Shown here: positions 46,429 to 54,006 of the stretch, piece by piece
Layout of the letters: the number at the start of each line of letters is the position of its first letter
Position numbering within the stretch: the stretch's first letter is position 1
NCBI GenBank assembly: GCA_963837445.1
Contig: CAWINK010000016.1
Coordinates: forward strand, 372,001 to 436,000
From: JACVRW01 sp963837445
GTDB taxonomy: Bacteria > Actinomycetota > Thermoleophilia > Solirubrobacterales > Thermoleophilaceae
Direction of reading: 5' to 3'
Length of the DNA: 64,000 bases
Notes under the pieces: generated by a model
The model's database searches: none
Told to the model about the DNA's origin: nothing
The model's input: the letters and a program-made list of their open reading frames with translations, nothing else
Program-made: the position numbers and the translations under genes

Positions 46429-47409
46429 TTGGCCGCCGAACTCTTCACGATTCGAGACGGTGAGCGCACCATCCGTTTCGGGGAGGGTTCAGCGGCTGAG
46501 GCGCCCGATCTGCTGGCGCAGTCGGGCTTCGGCAAGTACGCGCTCCTGACCACCGAGCGGGCCGAGGGAAGCGCGCCGCTCGACGAGGCGGCCACTCAGG
46601 TGGTGTACGTGCCGCCGGGGCTCGTGGACGAGATCTCGGCCACCCTGTTGGGCGATCTCATGGAGGTGCCGCTCGTGGCCCTGGGGGGCGGGCGCGTGAT
46701 CGACACGGCCAAGGCGATCGGCGGAGTCACCGGCTTATCGGTGGCGGCGATCCCGACCACTCTCTCCGGGGCCGAGCTCACACCCTTCCACCGCACTCCC
46801 GCGGGAGTGGAGGGTGCACGCATGGTGCGCCCGTCGCTGGTGGTGGCGGACCCGCTTCTGATGGCCTCGCAGCCGGCGACGGAGCTGGCCGCGAGCGCCA
46901 TGAACGCGCTGGCGCACGGGATGGAGGCGCTCTACACGCCGCTCGCGAACCCGATCGCCGAGCAGGCGGCCCTGCGGGGCGCGGCCCTCATCGCCTCCGA
47001 CGACGTTGCACTCGGTGCCCTCTTGTGTGGCTGGGCATCGGGAATGACGGGCTTCGCGGTACACCACGCCACCTGCCAGCTGCTTGTCCGCAGTGCCGGC
47101 TCGCCGCACGCGCAGACGAACGCCGTGATGCTGCCGCACTTCGCCGGCATGATGGCCGGCCGCGTGCCGCGTGTCATGGGCGAGTTCGCGCGCGCCCTCG
47201 GGGACCCCGACGGCAGCCCGGAAGCGGCCGCCGGCAGGGCCGCGAAGCTCTCGGAGCGCAGCGGCCACACCCGCCTGGCCCCGCTCGGCGTGGAGGAGGA
47301 GCAGCTCCCCGGCGTGGCTGCCGCGGTGATGGAGCACCCGGCGCTGGCGCAAACTCCCGACCCGCCCGCGGAGGAGGAGCTCCTGGCCCTCCTGCGGGCA
47401 GCGCTGTAG
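46429..47409 (+). CDS. Iron-containing alcohol dehydrogenase-like (maleylacetate reductase family)
   Basis: A 326-residue protein of the group III/dehydroquinate synthase-like fold. The NAD-binding loop is PLVALGGGRVIDTAKAIGG and AAIPTTLSGAELTPF follows the family pattern. Metal ligands appear in ASAMNALAHGMEAL and AVHHATCQLL. The nearest known activities are maleylacetate reductase and similar NAD(P)H-dependent reductases, but no aromatic-degradation neighbours support that. The TTG start matches a -10-like box and is preferred. Confidence 0.75.
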   Translation: MAAELFTIRDGERTIRFGEGSAAEAPDLLAQSGFGKYALLTTERAEGSAPLDEAATQVVYVPPGLVDEISATLLGDLMEVPLVALGGGRVIDTAKAIGGVTGLSVAAIPTTLSGAELTPFHRTPAGVEGARMVRPSLVVADPLLMASQPATELAASAMNALAHGMEALYTPLANPIAEQAALRGAALIASDDVALGALLCGWASGMTGFAVHHATCQLLVRSAGSPHAQTNAVMLPHFAGMMAGRVPRVMGEFARALGDPDGSPEAAAGRAAKLSERSGHTRLAPLGVEEEQLPGVAAAVMEHPALAQTPDPPAEEELLALLRAAL

Positions 47410-47416
47410 GGCGTCG

Positions 47417-47871
47417 GTGACGCCGCCGGGAGTTGTGGACAGGCGTCCGTCCGCTGCGCTGCTGCGGATTGCCAACCCGTTCATGCGGGTGCTCCTCGGC
47501 TCCCCGCTCGGCCGGTTGGTCCGGGGGACCGCCGTGCTCGGCTTCGCGGGTCGCAGGAGCGGCCGGACCTACAGGATCGTCGTGGGGCTGCATGACGTGG
47601 ATGGCGTGCGGGTCGTGTTCACCCCAGCGCGCTGGCGCCTCAACTTTCGAGGCGGGGCTCCCGTGACCGTGAGGCACAGGGGCCGCACCCTCACCGGCAG
47701 CGGGACGCTCATCGAGGATCCGGATGCGGTCGCGGCGGCCTTTCAGCAGTCATCGACGGCGGTGTGGCGCCGCGGCTGCTTGGCGTGCGCGTCGAGTCGG
47801 GGCACCGCCTGACCGCGCAGGACATGCGCGCCGTCGGGCGGGCGATGGTTCGGGTCGAGCTCGCCGGGTAG
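47417..47871 (+). pseudogene. Deazaflavin-dependent nitroreductase family protein, frameshifted as sequenced
   Basis: Small F420-binding beta-barrel protein of the Ddn/nitroreductase type, typical of actinobacteria. Frame one has PFMRVLLGSPLGRLVRGTAV, GFAGRRSGRTYRI and FTPARWRLNFRGG. The continuation VIDGGVAPRLLGVRVESGHR, ending VRVELAG, is in another frame after about 47748. Adding one base restores about 151 residues. This is one of two breaks in the window that need an added base. The TAG stop begins the -10 box of the following SDR gene. Confidence 0.72.
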
Positions 47872-47874
47872 GAT
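47869..47874 (+). promoter_or_regulatory. Putative -10 box of the SDR gene
   Basis: TAGGAT lies 8 bases before the ATG at 47883 and starts with the stop codon of the upstream gene. Confidence 0.5.
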
Positions 47875-47882
47875 CCCGGCGC

Positions 47883-48626
47883 ATGGCCGGACCCCTGGAA
47901 GGCCGCGTGGCTGCCGTGACCGGCGCCTCGTCGGGAATCGGAGAGGCCACCGCGCGCGCCCTGTCGGCCGCCGGCGCGAGCGTGGTGCTCGGCGCCCGTC
48001 GCGCAGATCGTCTCGAGGCGCTGGCGGACAGCCTCGAGGGCCCGACGCTCGTGAAAGAGGTCGACGTGACCGACGAGGAGCAGGCGCGCGGCTTCATCGG
48101 TGCGGCGCAGGACGAGCTCGGCGGGCTCCACATCCTCGTCAACAACGCCGGACTGATGCTGCTCGGCCCGGTCGCGGACGCGGACACCGAGGACTGGCGC
48201 CAGATGATCGCCGTGAACCTGCTCGGACTCCTCTACTGCACCCACGCGGCGCTGCCGGTGATCGCCGGGGCCGGGGGAGGGGATGTCGTGAACGTGTCCT
48301 CCGTGGCAGGCCGCCGCGCCGACGCGGGCGCCGCCGTCTACAACATGACCAAGTTCGGCGTGCACGCGTTCTCGGAGGCGCTCCGGCAGGAGGCGCTCCA
48401 CCAGGGCATCCGCGTGACCACGGTTGCGCCCGGCTTCGTCGAGACCGAGCTGCAGGGCCACAACACGAACCCGCTGGTGCGCCAGGCGATGGAGCGCTCG
48501 CGCGAGCAGATCGGCGAGGTGCTGCGCGCCGAGGACATAGCCGAGGCGATCCTGCACGCGGTGACCCGCCCCGCGCACGTCTGCGTGAACGAGGTCGTGG
48601 TGCGCCCGACCCGCCAGGCGCGCTAG
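47883..48626 (+). CDS. Short-chain dehydrogenase/reductase
   Basis: NAD(P)-dependent SDR, 247 residues. The cofactor motif VTGASSGIGEATARALS, the NNAGLM segment, the Ser in VVNVSSVAGRR and the YNMTKFG motif (Tyr-x-x-x-Lys) give the complete catalytic set. The NADP-binding preference may follow from the Arg pair in GARRADR. The substrate is unknown. Upstream reading-frame extension from 47724 is ignored because the ATG has a -10 box 8 bases before it. Confidence 0.88.
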   Translation: MAGPLEGRVAAVTGASSGIGEATARALSAAGASVVLGARRADRLEALADSLEGPTLVKEVDVTDEEQARGFIGAAQDELGGLHILVNNAGLMLLGPVADADTEDWRQMIAVNLLGLLYCTHAALPVIAGAGGGDVVNVSSVAGRRADAGAAVYNMTKFGVHAFSEALRQEALHQGIRVTTVAPGFVETELQGHNTNPLVRQAMERSREQIGEVLRAEDIAEAILHAVTRPAHVCVNEVVVRPTRQAR

Positions 48627-48655
48627 CGCAGCCAACGGCAACCAGCGCCAGTATC

Positions 48656-48681
48656 GCGTACAGAAGTACGTGATAACGTAC
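48656..48681. promoter_or_regulatory. Putative operator of the XRE-cupin regulator
   Basis: GTACGT, 4 bases and ACGTAC form a perfect inverted repeat (48666-48681), preceded by a third half site GCGTAC (48656-48661), also 4 bases away. The repeat overlaps the -10 box of the regulator gene, so binding would block transcription. That suggests autoregulation. Confidence 0.6.
48674..48679 (+). promoter_or_regulatory. Putative -10 box of the regulator-leuCD operon
   Basis: TAACGT lies 7 bases before the GTG at 48687 and is inside the palindromic putative operator. Confidence 0.55.
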
Positions 48682-48686
48682 GCCGC

Positions 48687-49256
48687 GTGTCGATGAACGG
48701 TTCATTCGGCGGTCGTATCAGGAACCTTCGTGAGGCCATGGACCTGTCGCTGCGCGACCTCGCGGACCGCAGCGGAGTGTCCGCTCCGATGCTCTCCCAG
48801 GTGGAGCGCGGTGAAACGAGCCCCACGCTAGCGCTGGCCGAGCGAATTGCCGGCGGCCTCGAGCTGACGCTGTCGCAGCTGCTGCGCCTCGACGAGGGCG
48901 ACGGCGTGAGCGTGGTACGGGCGGACGAGCGCCGCCGTGGCGGCGGGCGCCACCACCGCTACGAGGTCCTGACTCCGCCGCTGCCCGGCCTGCGTGCCGA
49001 GGTGTCCCTGCACTCGCTCGCCGCGGGCGCATCGACCGCCGGCCCGGACGACCCGCCCATGCACGAGCCCGGCAGCCGCGAGACGGCCGTGGTCGAGATC
49101 GGGCCGGTCCGCTTTATCTGCGGCGGGACGACCCACGACCTCGATGCGGGGGACTCCGTGACCTTCGACGCCGACCTGCCGCACCACTTCGAGAACCCCG
49201 GGGAGGGCGAGGCGCGCTTCTACGCCGTCGTCGCCGCCGGCCTGAGAAGGAGCTGA
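48687..49256 (+). CDS. XRE-family regulator with cupin domain
   Basis: A 189-residue transcription factor. The N-terminal helix-turn-helix (IRNLREAMDLSLRDLADRSG and SAPMLSQVERGETSPTLALA) is of the XRE type. The C-terminal part forms a cupin barrel (GSRETAVVEIGPVRFICGG, GDSVTFDADLPHHFENPG) that would bind a small ligand or metal. The GTG start agrees with the -10 box 7 bases before. leuC starts 4 bases after its stop, with AAGGAG before it, so the regulator likely controls leucine genes. Its ligand is unknown. Confidence 0.88.
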   Translation: MSMNGSFGGRIRNLREAMDLSLRDLADRSGVSAPMLSQVERGETSPTLALAERIAGGLELTLSQLLRLDEGDGVSVVRADERRRGGGRHHRYEVLTPPLPGLRAEVSLHSLAAGASTAGPDDPPMHEPGSRETAVVEIGPVRFICGGTTHDLDAGDSVTFDADLPHHFENPGEGEARFYAVVAAGLRRS

Positions 49257-49260
49257 GACC

Positions 49261-50658
49261 GTGCCGCAGACGCAGACCCGCGAGCGGGCGGTGCCCGCGA
49301 GCACACGATCTCTATTCGACAAGATCTGGGCGGCGCACGAGGTCGCCGAGGGCATCCTCTACATCGACCTCCACCTCGTGCACGAGGTGACCTCGCCGCA
49401 GGCCTTCGAGTCCCTGCGTCTCGAGGGCAGGACGGTCCGCCGCCCCGATCGCACCCTCGCCACCGCCGACCACAACGTGCCGACCGACGGCTCCACGGCT
49501 GCCGCGCAGATCCGCGACCAGCTCTCGCGCGTGCAGGTGGAGACGCTCGAGAGCAACTGCGCGGAGTTCGGCGTGCCGATCTACTCGCTCGGCTCGCGAC
49601 TCCAGGGGATCGTGCACGTGATCGGCCCGGAGATAGGCATCACGCAGCCGGGCATGACGATCGTCTGCGGCGACTCCCACACCTCCACCCACGGCGCCTT
49701 CGGCGCACTTGCCTTCGGGATCGGCACCAGCGAGGTGGAGCACGTGCTCGCCACGCAGACGATGCAGCAGCGCAAGCCGAGGTCGATGCTGATCCGCTAC
49801 GACGGCGAGCTCGGCTACGGCGTCACGGCCAAGGACCTGATCCTGGCGACCATCGGACAGATCGGCGTGGCCGGCGGCGTGGGCCACGTGATCGAGTACG
49901 CCGGGCCCGCGATCGAGGCCCTCTCGATGGAGGGCCGCATGACCGTCTGCAACATGACGATCGAGGCCGGAGGCCGCGCGGGGATGATCGCCCCCGACGA
50001 GACGACCTTCGAGTGGGTCGAGGGCCGCGAGGCCGCGCCGGACCCGCTGCCGCTCGACGAGTGGCGGGCGCTGCGCACCGACGAGGGCGCCAGCTACGAC
50101 ACCGAGGTGGTGGTGGACGCTTCCGAGGTGTCCCCGCAGGTCACCTGGGGGACCACGCCCGCCATGGTGGTCGGCGTGACGGGCGCGGTGCCCGAGCCGG
50201 CCGGCGATGGCGACGAGCGCGCGCTCGAGTACATGGCGCTCGAGCCCGGCACGCCGATGTCCGAGATTCGCCTGGACCGGGTGTTCATCGGCTCCTGCAC
50301 CAACTCGCGGATCGGCGACCTGCGTGAGGCGGCCGAGGTCGTGAAGGGCCGGCGCGTGGCATCGAGCGTGAACGCGATGGTCGTGCCGGGCTCGCAGCAG
50401 GTGAAGGCGCAGGCCGAGGCCGAGGGGCTTGACGAGGTGTTCCGCGCGGCAGGCTTCGACTGGCGCTCGGCGGGCTGTTCCATGTGCCTTGGGATGAACC
50501 CGGACATCGCCGCGCCGGGCGAGCGGGTGGCCTCGACCTCGAACCGCAACTTCGAGGGGCGCCAGGGCCGCGGGGCCCGCTCGCACCTCGTGAGCCCGAA
50601 GATGGCCGCCGCGGCCGCCATCGAGGGGCACTTCGTGGACATCAGGGAGTGGGAATGA
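49261..50658 (+). CDS. leuC: 3-Isopropylmalate dehydratase large subunit
   Basis: Aconitase-family subunit carrying a [4Fe-4S] cluster that isomerises 2- to 3-isopropylmalate. The 465 residues match bacterial LeuC. Cluster cysteines are in FIGSCTNSRIGDLREA and AGCSMCLGMNPD, and GDSHTSTHGAFGALAFG is the substrate region. AAGGAG at 49247-49252 lies 8 bases before the GTG. It follows the XRE-cupin gene and overlaps leuD by four bases (ATGA). Confidence 0.97.
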   Translation: MPQTQTRERAVPASTRSLFDKIWAAHEVAEGILYIDLHLVHEVTSPQAFESLRLEGRTVRRPDRTLATADHNVPTDGSTAAAQIRDQLSRVQVETLESNCAEFGVPIYSLGSRLQGIVHVIGPEIGITQPGMTIVCGDSHTSTHGAFGALAFGIGTSEVEHVLATQTMQQRKPRSMLIRYDGELGYGVTAKDLILATIGQIGVAGGVGHVIEYAGPAIEALSMEGRMTVCNMTIEAGGRAGMIAPDETTFEWVEGREAAPDPLPLDEWRALRTDEGASYDTEVVVDASEVSPQVTWGTTPAMVVGVTGAVPEPAGDGDERALEYMALEPGTPMSEIRLDRVFIGSCTNSRIGDLREAAEVVKGRRVASSVNAMVVPGSQQVKAQAEAEGLDEVFRAAGFDWRSAGCSMCLGMNPDIAAPGERVASTSNRNFEGRQGRGARSHLVSPKMAAAAAIEGHFVDIREWE

Positions 50659-51218
50659 GGCCGGTGAAGCTGATCGAGGGCGGCGTGTCCGTGCTCGACC
50701 GACACGACGTCGACACCGACCAGATCATCCCCAAGCAGTTCCTCAAGCGCGTGGAGCGCACGGGATTCGGCGAGTTCCTGTTCTACGACTGGGCGAAGCA
50801 GCCCGGCTGGGAGCTGCCGGCGAACCCGATCCTGGCCACCGGCCGCAACTTCGGCTGCGGCTCGTCGCGCGAGCACGCGCCCTGGGCGCTCGAGGACTAC
50901 GGGTTCGAGGCGGTGATCGCGCCCAGCTTCGCGGACATCTTCTACTCGAACTGCACCAAGATCGGGCTGCTGCCGGTGGTGCTCGCCGAGGAGGACGTGC
51001 GGGGCGTGATGCAGGCCGGCACCGCCTCGATCGACCTGGCCGCGCAGCGCGTGAGCTGGGGCGGTGGCGAGGCCTCGTTCGACATCGACCAGGAGGTGAA
51101 GCGCAGGCTGCTCGAGGGCCTCGACGACATCGGCGTGACGCTCCTGGCGCAGGAGGCGATCGACGCCTACGAGGCCGGGCGCGAGCGCCAGGGACCGGTG
51201 ACCACGTCGCTGACGTGA
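50655..51218 (+). CDS. leuD: 3-Isopropylmalate dehydratase small subunit
   Basis: Swivelling domain of the isopropylmalate isomerase, 187 residues from the ATG overlapping the leuC stop. DTDQIIPKQFLKRV, NFGCGSSREHAPWALEDYGF and FADIFYSNCTKIGLLPV are LeuD motifs. The stop overlaps the GTG of the next methyltransferase gene (GTGA). Confidence 0.97.
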   Translation: MRPVKLIEGGVSVLDRHDVDTDQIIPKQFLKRVERTGFGEFLFYDWAKQPGWELPANPILATGRNFGCGSSREHAPWALEDYGFEAVIAPSFADIFYSNCTKIGLLPVVLAEEDVRGVMQAGTASIDLAAQRVSWGGGEASFDIDQEVKRRLLEGLDDIGVTLLAQEAIDAYEAGRERQGPVTTSLT

Positions 51219-51964
51219 CGCGCGACTGGGACGCCGCCACCTACGACCGCGTCTCGGCGCCCCAGGTCGAGTGGGCGCTCCAGGTCCTGGAGCGGCTCCC
51301 GCTGAATGGCGACGAGACGGTGCTCGACGCGGGCTGCGGCTCCGGGCGGGTCACGCAGCTGCTGCTCGAGCGGCTTCCGCGCGGCCATGTGGTGGCCGTG
51401 GACTCCGCGCCCTCGATGGTCGAGCACGCGCGTGAGGCGCTCGACCCGGAGCGCACCACGGTACTTCAGGCCAACCTGACCGAGCTCGTGCTCGACGAGC
51501 CGCTGGACGCGGCGTTCTCGAATGCGGTCTTCCACTGGATAGGCGACCACGACGCGCTGTTCGCCCGGCTCCACGCGGCGCTGCGTCCGGGTGGCCGCCT
51601 GGTCGCGCAGTGCGGCGGCAGGGGCAACGTGGAGCGCTTCCACGCGGCCGCGACGGCGGTCGGAGCCGAGCACCCCTACGCCGAGCACCTCGCCGGCTGG
51701 GAGGGCCCATGGAACTTCGCCGGCGCCGAGGAGACCGCCGAGCGGCTCGAGCGCGCCGGCTTCACGGACGTCGAGACCTCGCTCGAGCCCTATCCGATCA
51801 CGCCGCCCGACCCCACCGGCTTCCTGCGCACCGTGTGCCTGGGCCCCCACCTGGAGCAGCTCCCGGACGACCTGCGGGCGCCCTATGTCGAGGCCGTCCG
51901 CGAGCGCTGCGGGAGCGAGCTCGACTACGTTCGGCTCAATATTCAGGCCAGAATCGCTCGCTAG
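51215..51964 (+). CDS. Trans-aconitate methyltransferase-like SAM methyltransferase
   Basis: A 249-residue class I methyltransferase. The start MTRDWDAATYDRVSAPQVEW, motif I VLDAGCGSGRVTQLLLERLP and FSNAVFHWIGDHDALFARLH are characteristic of the trans-aconitate 2-methyltransferase (Tam) group. It overlaps leuD by four bases, so it is made with LeuCD. Yeast Tmt1 methylates both trans-aconitate and 3-isopropylmalate, so a carboxylate in leucine synthesis is a plausible substrate; that is inference. The hairpin-like sequence at 51981-52007 follows its stop. Confidence 0.82.
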   Translation: MTRDWDAATYDRVSAPQVEWALQVLERLPLNGDETVLDAGCGSGRVTQLLLERLPRGHVVAVDSAPSMVEHAREALDPERTTVLQANLTELVLDEPLDAAFSNAVFHWIGDHDALFARLHAALRPGGRLVAQCGGRGNVERFHAAATAVGAEHPYAEHLAGWEGPWNFAGAEETAERLERAGFTDVETSLEPYPITPPDPTGFLRTVCLGPHLEQLPDDLRAPYVEAVRERCGSELDYVRLNIQARIAR

Positions 51965-51980
51965 GAGCCCGAAAGCTGGA

Positions 51981-52007
51981 CAAATGGTGGGTTTTTGCAC
52001 CCATTTG
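51981..52007. promoter_or_regulatory. Inverted repeat upstream of the REC-EAL gene
   Basis: CAAATGG and CCATTTG are separated by 13 bases that include TTTTT. The element sits after the methyltransferase stop and about 48 bases before the REC-EAL ATG. It could be a terminator of the leuCD operon or an operator of the following gene. Its AT content contrasts with the surroundings. Confidence 0.45.
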
Positions 52008-52054
52008 CCCTGTTGGGTCTTGACTTCCGTCTCACCCCGGGTGAGATTACGCCT

Positions 52055-53224
52055 ATGGCAGGGGTGCCAGTCCGCGTGCTCGTCGCGGACGACCAAGATT
52101 TGATTGCGGCCGGGACGGCCGCCGCGCTTGATTCGCCTGGCGAATTTGAGCTGGTCGGCGTGGCCGCCAGCGCCGCCGAGGCGGCCGAGCTTGCCGCGGC
52201 GACCCAGCCGGACGTTGCCCTCGTGGACGTGCACCTGCCCGGCGGCGCCAAGGTGGCCCTCGACGAGATCCTGACCGCCTCGTCCGACACACGCGTGCTC
52301 GCCTACTCGGGCATCGCCGATCACGACGCGGTGATCGCGATGCTCCGCGCCGGGGCCAGCGGCTACGTCGTGCGCAATTCGCCCAGGGACAAGCTCGCGG
52401 CGGCCCTCCGCGGCGCCGCGCGCGGGGACGCGATCTTCGACGACGTGGTCGGCCGCGGCCTGATCCACGAACTGCTTGACCAGGTCCGGGACACCAACCG
52501 CGCCCGCGAGGAGCGCGCCCGCAAGCGCGCGCGGATTCGCTCGGTCATGCGGAACGACGAGCTCGACATCGTCTTCCAGCCGATCGTCGACCTGGTGTCG
52601 CGGGCGGTGGTCGGCCACGAGGCCCTCTCACGGTTCGCGACACATCCCACGCGCGGCCCGGCCCAGTGGTTCGCCGAGGCGCACGCGGTGGGGCTTGGCG
52701 TGGAGCTGGAGCTGTGGGCGGTGCGGATGGCCTGCGAGCGCTCGAGCGGGCTGCCGAGCGCGGGTTTCATGGCGGTGAACGTGTCGCCCGCCACCGCAGA
52801 GCGCCCGGATCTGTTGGCGCTGCTCGTCTCGGCGCACGTGGACCACGTGGTGCTCGAGGTCACCGAGCATGCGCCGGTGGAGGACTACCCGCGCTTCCGG
52901 ATCGCGATCGGACGCATGCGTGCACTCGGCGCCAGGCTCGCGATCGACGACGCGGGCGCCGGCTTCGCCAGCCTGCGCCACATCCTCGAGCTGGATGCCG
53001 AGCTGATCAAGCTGGACGGTTCGCTCACGCACTCATTGGACGCCGACCCACGGCGCCGCTCGCTTGCCTCCGCGCTGATCGAGTTCGGGCGCGAGAGCGG
53101 CGCGGCGGTGCTGGCCGAGCACATCGAGTCCGAGCTTCAGCTGCACGAGCTGCGCCGCCTGGGTGTGAGGTACGGCCAGGGCTACCACCTGGGCCGCCCG
53201 GAGCCGCTGCCCGCCGCCGCATAG
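52055..53224 (+). CDS. Response regulator with EAL (c-di-GMP phosphodiesterase) output domain
   Basis: A 389-residue signalling protein. Receiver domain: Asp12/Asp13, phosphoacceptor Asp58 in VALVDVHLPGG and Ser85; the usual Lys at GYVxK is Arg107. EAL domain from about residue 165: FQPIVDL, GHEALSRF (E189-A-L), MAVNVSPAT, VLEVTEHAP, the DDAGAG loop and GQGYHLGRP. These suggest an active phosphodiesterase that lowers c-di-GMP; AEHIES replaces the commoner AEGVE. The ATG at 52055 is chosen over upstream in-frame starts because the receiver domain begins directly after it. No sensor kinase is adjacent. Confidence 0.9.
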   Translation: MAGVPVRVLVADDQDLIAAGTAAALDSPGEFELVGVAASAAEAAELAAATQPDVALVDVHLPGGAKVALDEILTASSDTRVLAYSGIADHDAVIAMLRAGASGYVVRNSPRDKLAAALRGAARGDAIFDDVVGRGLIHELLDQVRDTNRAREERARKRARIRSVMRNDELDIVFQPIVDLVSRAVVGHEALSRFATHPTRGPAQWFAEAHAVGLGVELELWAVRMACERSSGLPSAGFMAVNVSPATAERPDLLALLVSAHVDHVVLEVTEHAPVEDYPRFRIAIGRMRALGARLAIDDAGAGFASLRHILELDAELIKLDGSLTHSLDADPRRRSLASALIEFGRESGAAVLAEHIESELQLHELRRLGVRYGQGYHLGRPEPLPAAA

Positions 53225-53225
53225 G

Positions 53226-53231
53226 TAGCGT
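53226..53231 (+). promoter_or_regulatory. Putative -10 box of the enoyl-CoA hydratase gene
   Basis: TAGCGT lies 10 bases before the ATG at 53242, in a 17-base gap. Confidence 0.4.
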
Positions 53232-53241
53232 CCCGTCGCGG

Positions 53242-53988
53242 ATGGCGGCGGAGATCTCGATCGAGCGGCGTGACGGCGGCGTCGCCGTGCTCAGCCTCGA
53301 CGCGCCCGACCGCCGCAATGCGCTCACGGTGGCGATGGCGGACGAGCTGGTGGCGGCCTGCGAGGAGCTCGACGGCGACGGAGATGTGGGAGCGGTTGTG
53401 GTCCGCGGCGAGGGCGGCTTCTTCTGCGCGGGCGGAGACCGCGACACGCTCGAGGCGGCAGGGCGTGATCCGGCCGACCCGGAGATCTTCGCGGCGCTCG
53501 GCGCGGTCTATCGCTCATTCGCCCGTGTGGGCGAGCTGGAGGCGCCGACCGTGGCGGCGGTGCGGGGCGGCGCGGTGGGGGCGGGGCTGAACCTGATGCT
53601 CGCCACCGACATCCGCATCGTGGCCCGTGACGCGAAGATCATCTCCGGCTTCATCCCGATCGGCCTGCATCCGGGCGGAGGCCACAGCGCGCTGCTCGGG
53701 CGCACCGGCGCCCGCGAGGCCGCCGCCGCGATGGCGCTCTTCGGGGAGCGGATCGACGGCCAGCGCGCCGCGGAGCTGGGGCTGGCGTGGGCCGCGGTGG
53801 ACGACGCGGACGTGGAGGCCACCGCAATCGAGCTGGCGGCACGCGCGGGAGCGGACCCCGAGCTGGCCCGCCGCACGGCCGCGTCGCTGCGGATGGTCCT
53901 GGGCCCGCCGCCGCTGCCCTGGCCGGCCGCACTCGAGCTGGAACGCGCCTCGCAGATGTGGTCCATGCGCCGGAAGGCGCTCGGCTAG
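53242..53988 (+). CDS. Enoyl-CoA hydratase/isomerase family protein
   Basis: Crotonase-fold protein of 248 residues. The N terminus (MAAEISIERRDGGVAVLSLD) and AFCAGGDR-like segment FFCAGGDRDTLEAA form the CoA-binding/oxyanion loop. VRGGAVGAGLNLMLATDIRI is the second loop. The usual pair of catalytic Glu residues is not clearly conserved (SGFIPIGLHPGGG), so the reaction is uncertain. It lies between the REC-EAL gene and leuB, with no evident pathway partner. Confidence 0.82.
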   Translation: MAAEISIERRDGGVAVLSLDAPDRRNALTVAMADELVAACEELDGDGDVGAVVVRGEGGFFCAGGDRDTLEAAGRDPADPEIFAALGAVYRSFARVGELEAPTVAAVRGGAVGAGLNLMLATDIRIVARDAKIISGFIPIGLHPGGGHSALLGRTGAREAAAAMALFGERIDGQRAAELGLAWAAVDDADVEATAIELAARAGADPELARRTAASLRMVLGPPPLPWPAALELERASQMWSMRRKALG

Positions 53989-53992
53989 TCCA

Positions 53993-53998
53993 TAGGAT
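53993..53998 (+). promoter_or_regulatory. Putative -10 box of leuB-ilvE-cimA
   Basis: TAGGAT is 8 bases before the leuB GTG at 54007, between the crotonase-like gene and leuB. Confidence 0.5.
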
Positions 53999-54006
53999 CC
54001 GCCGCC

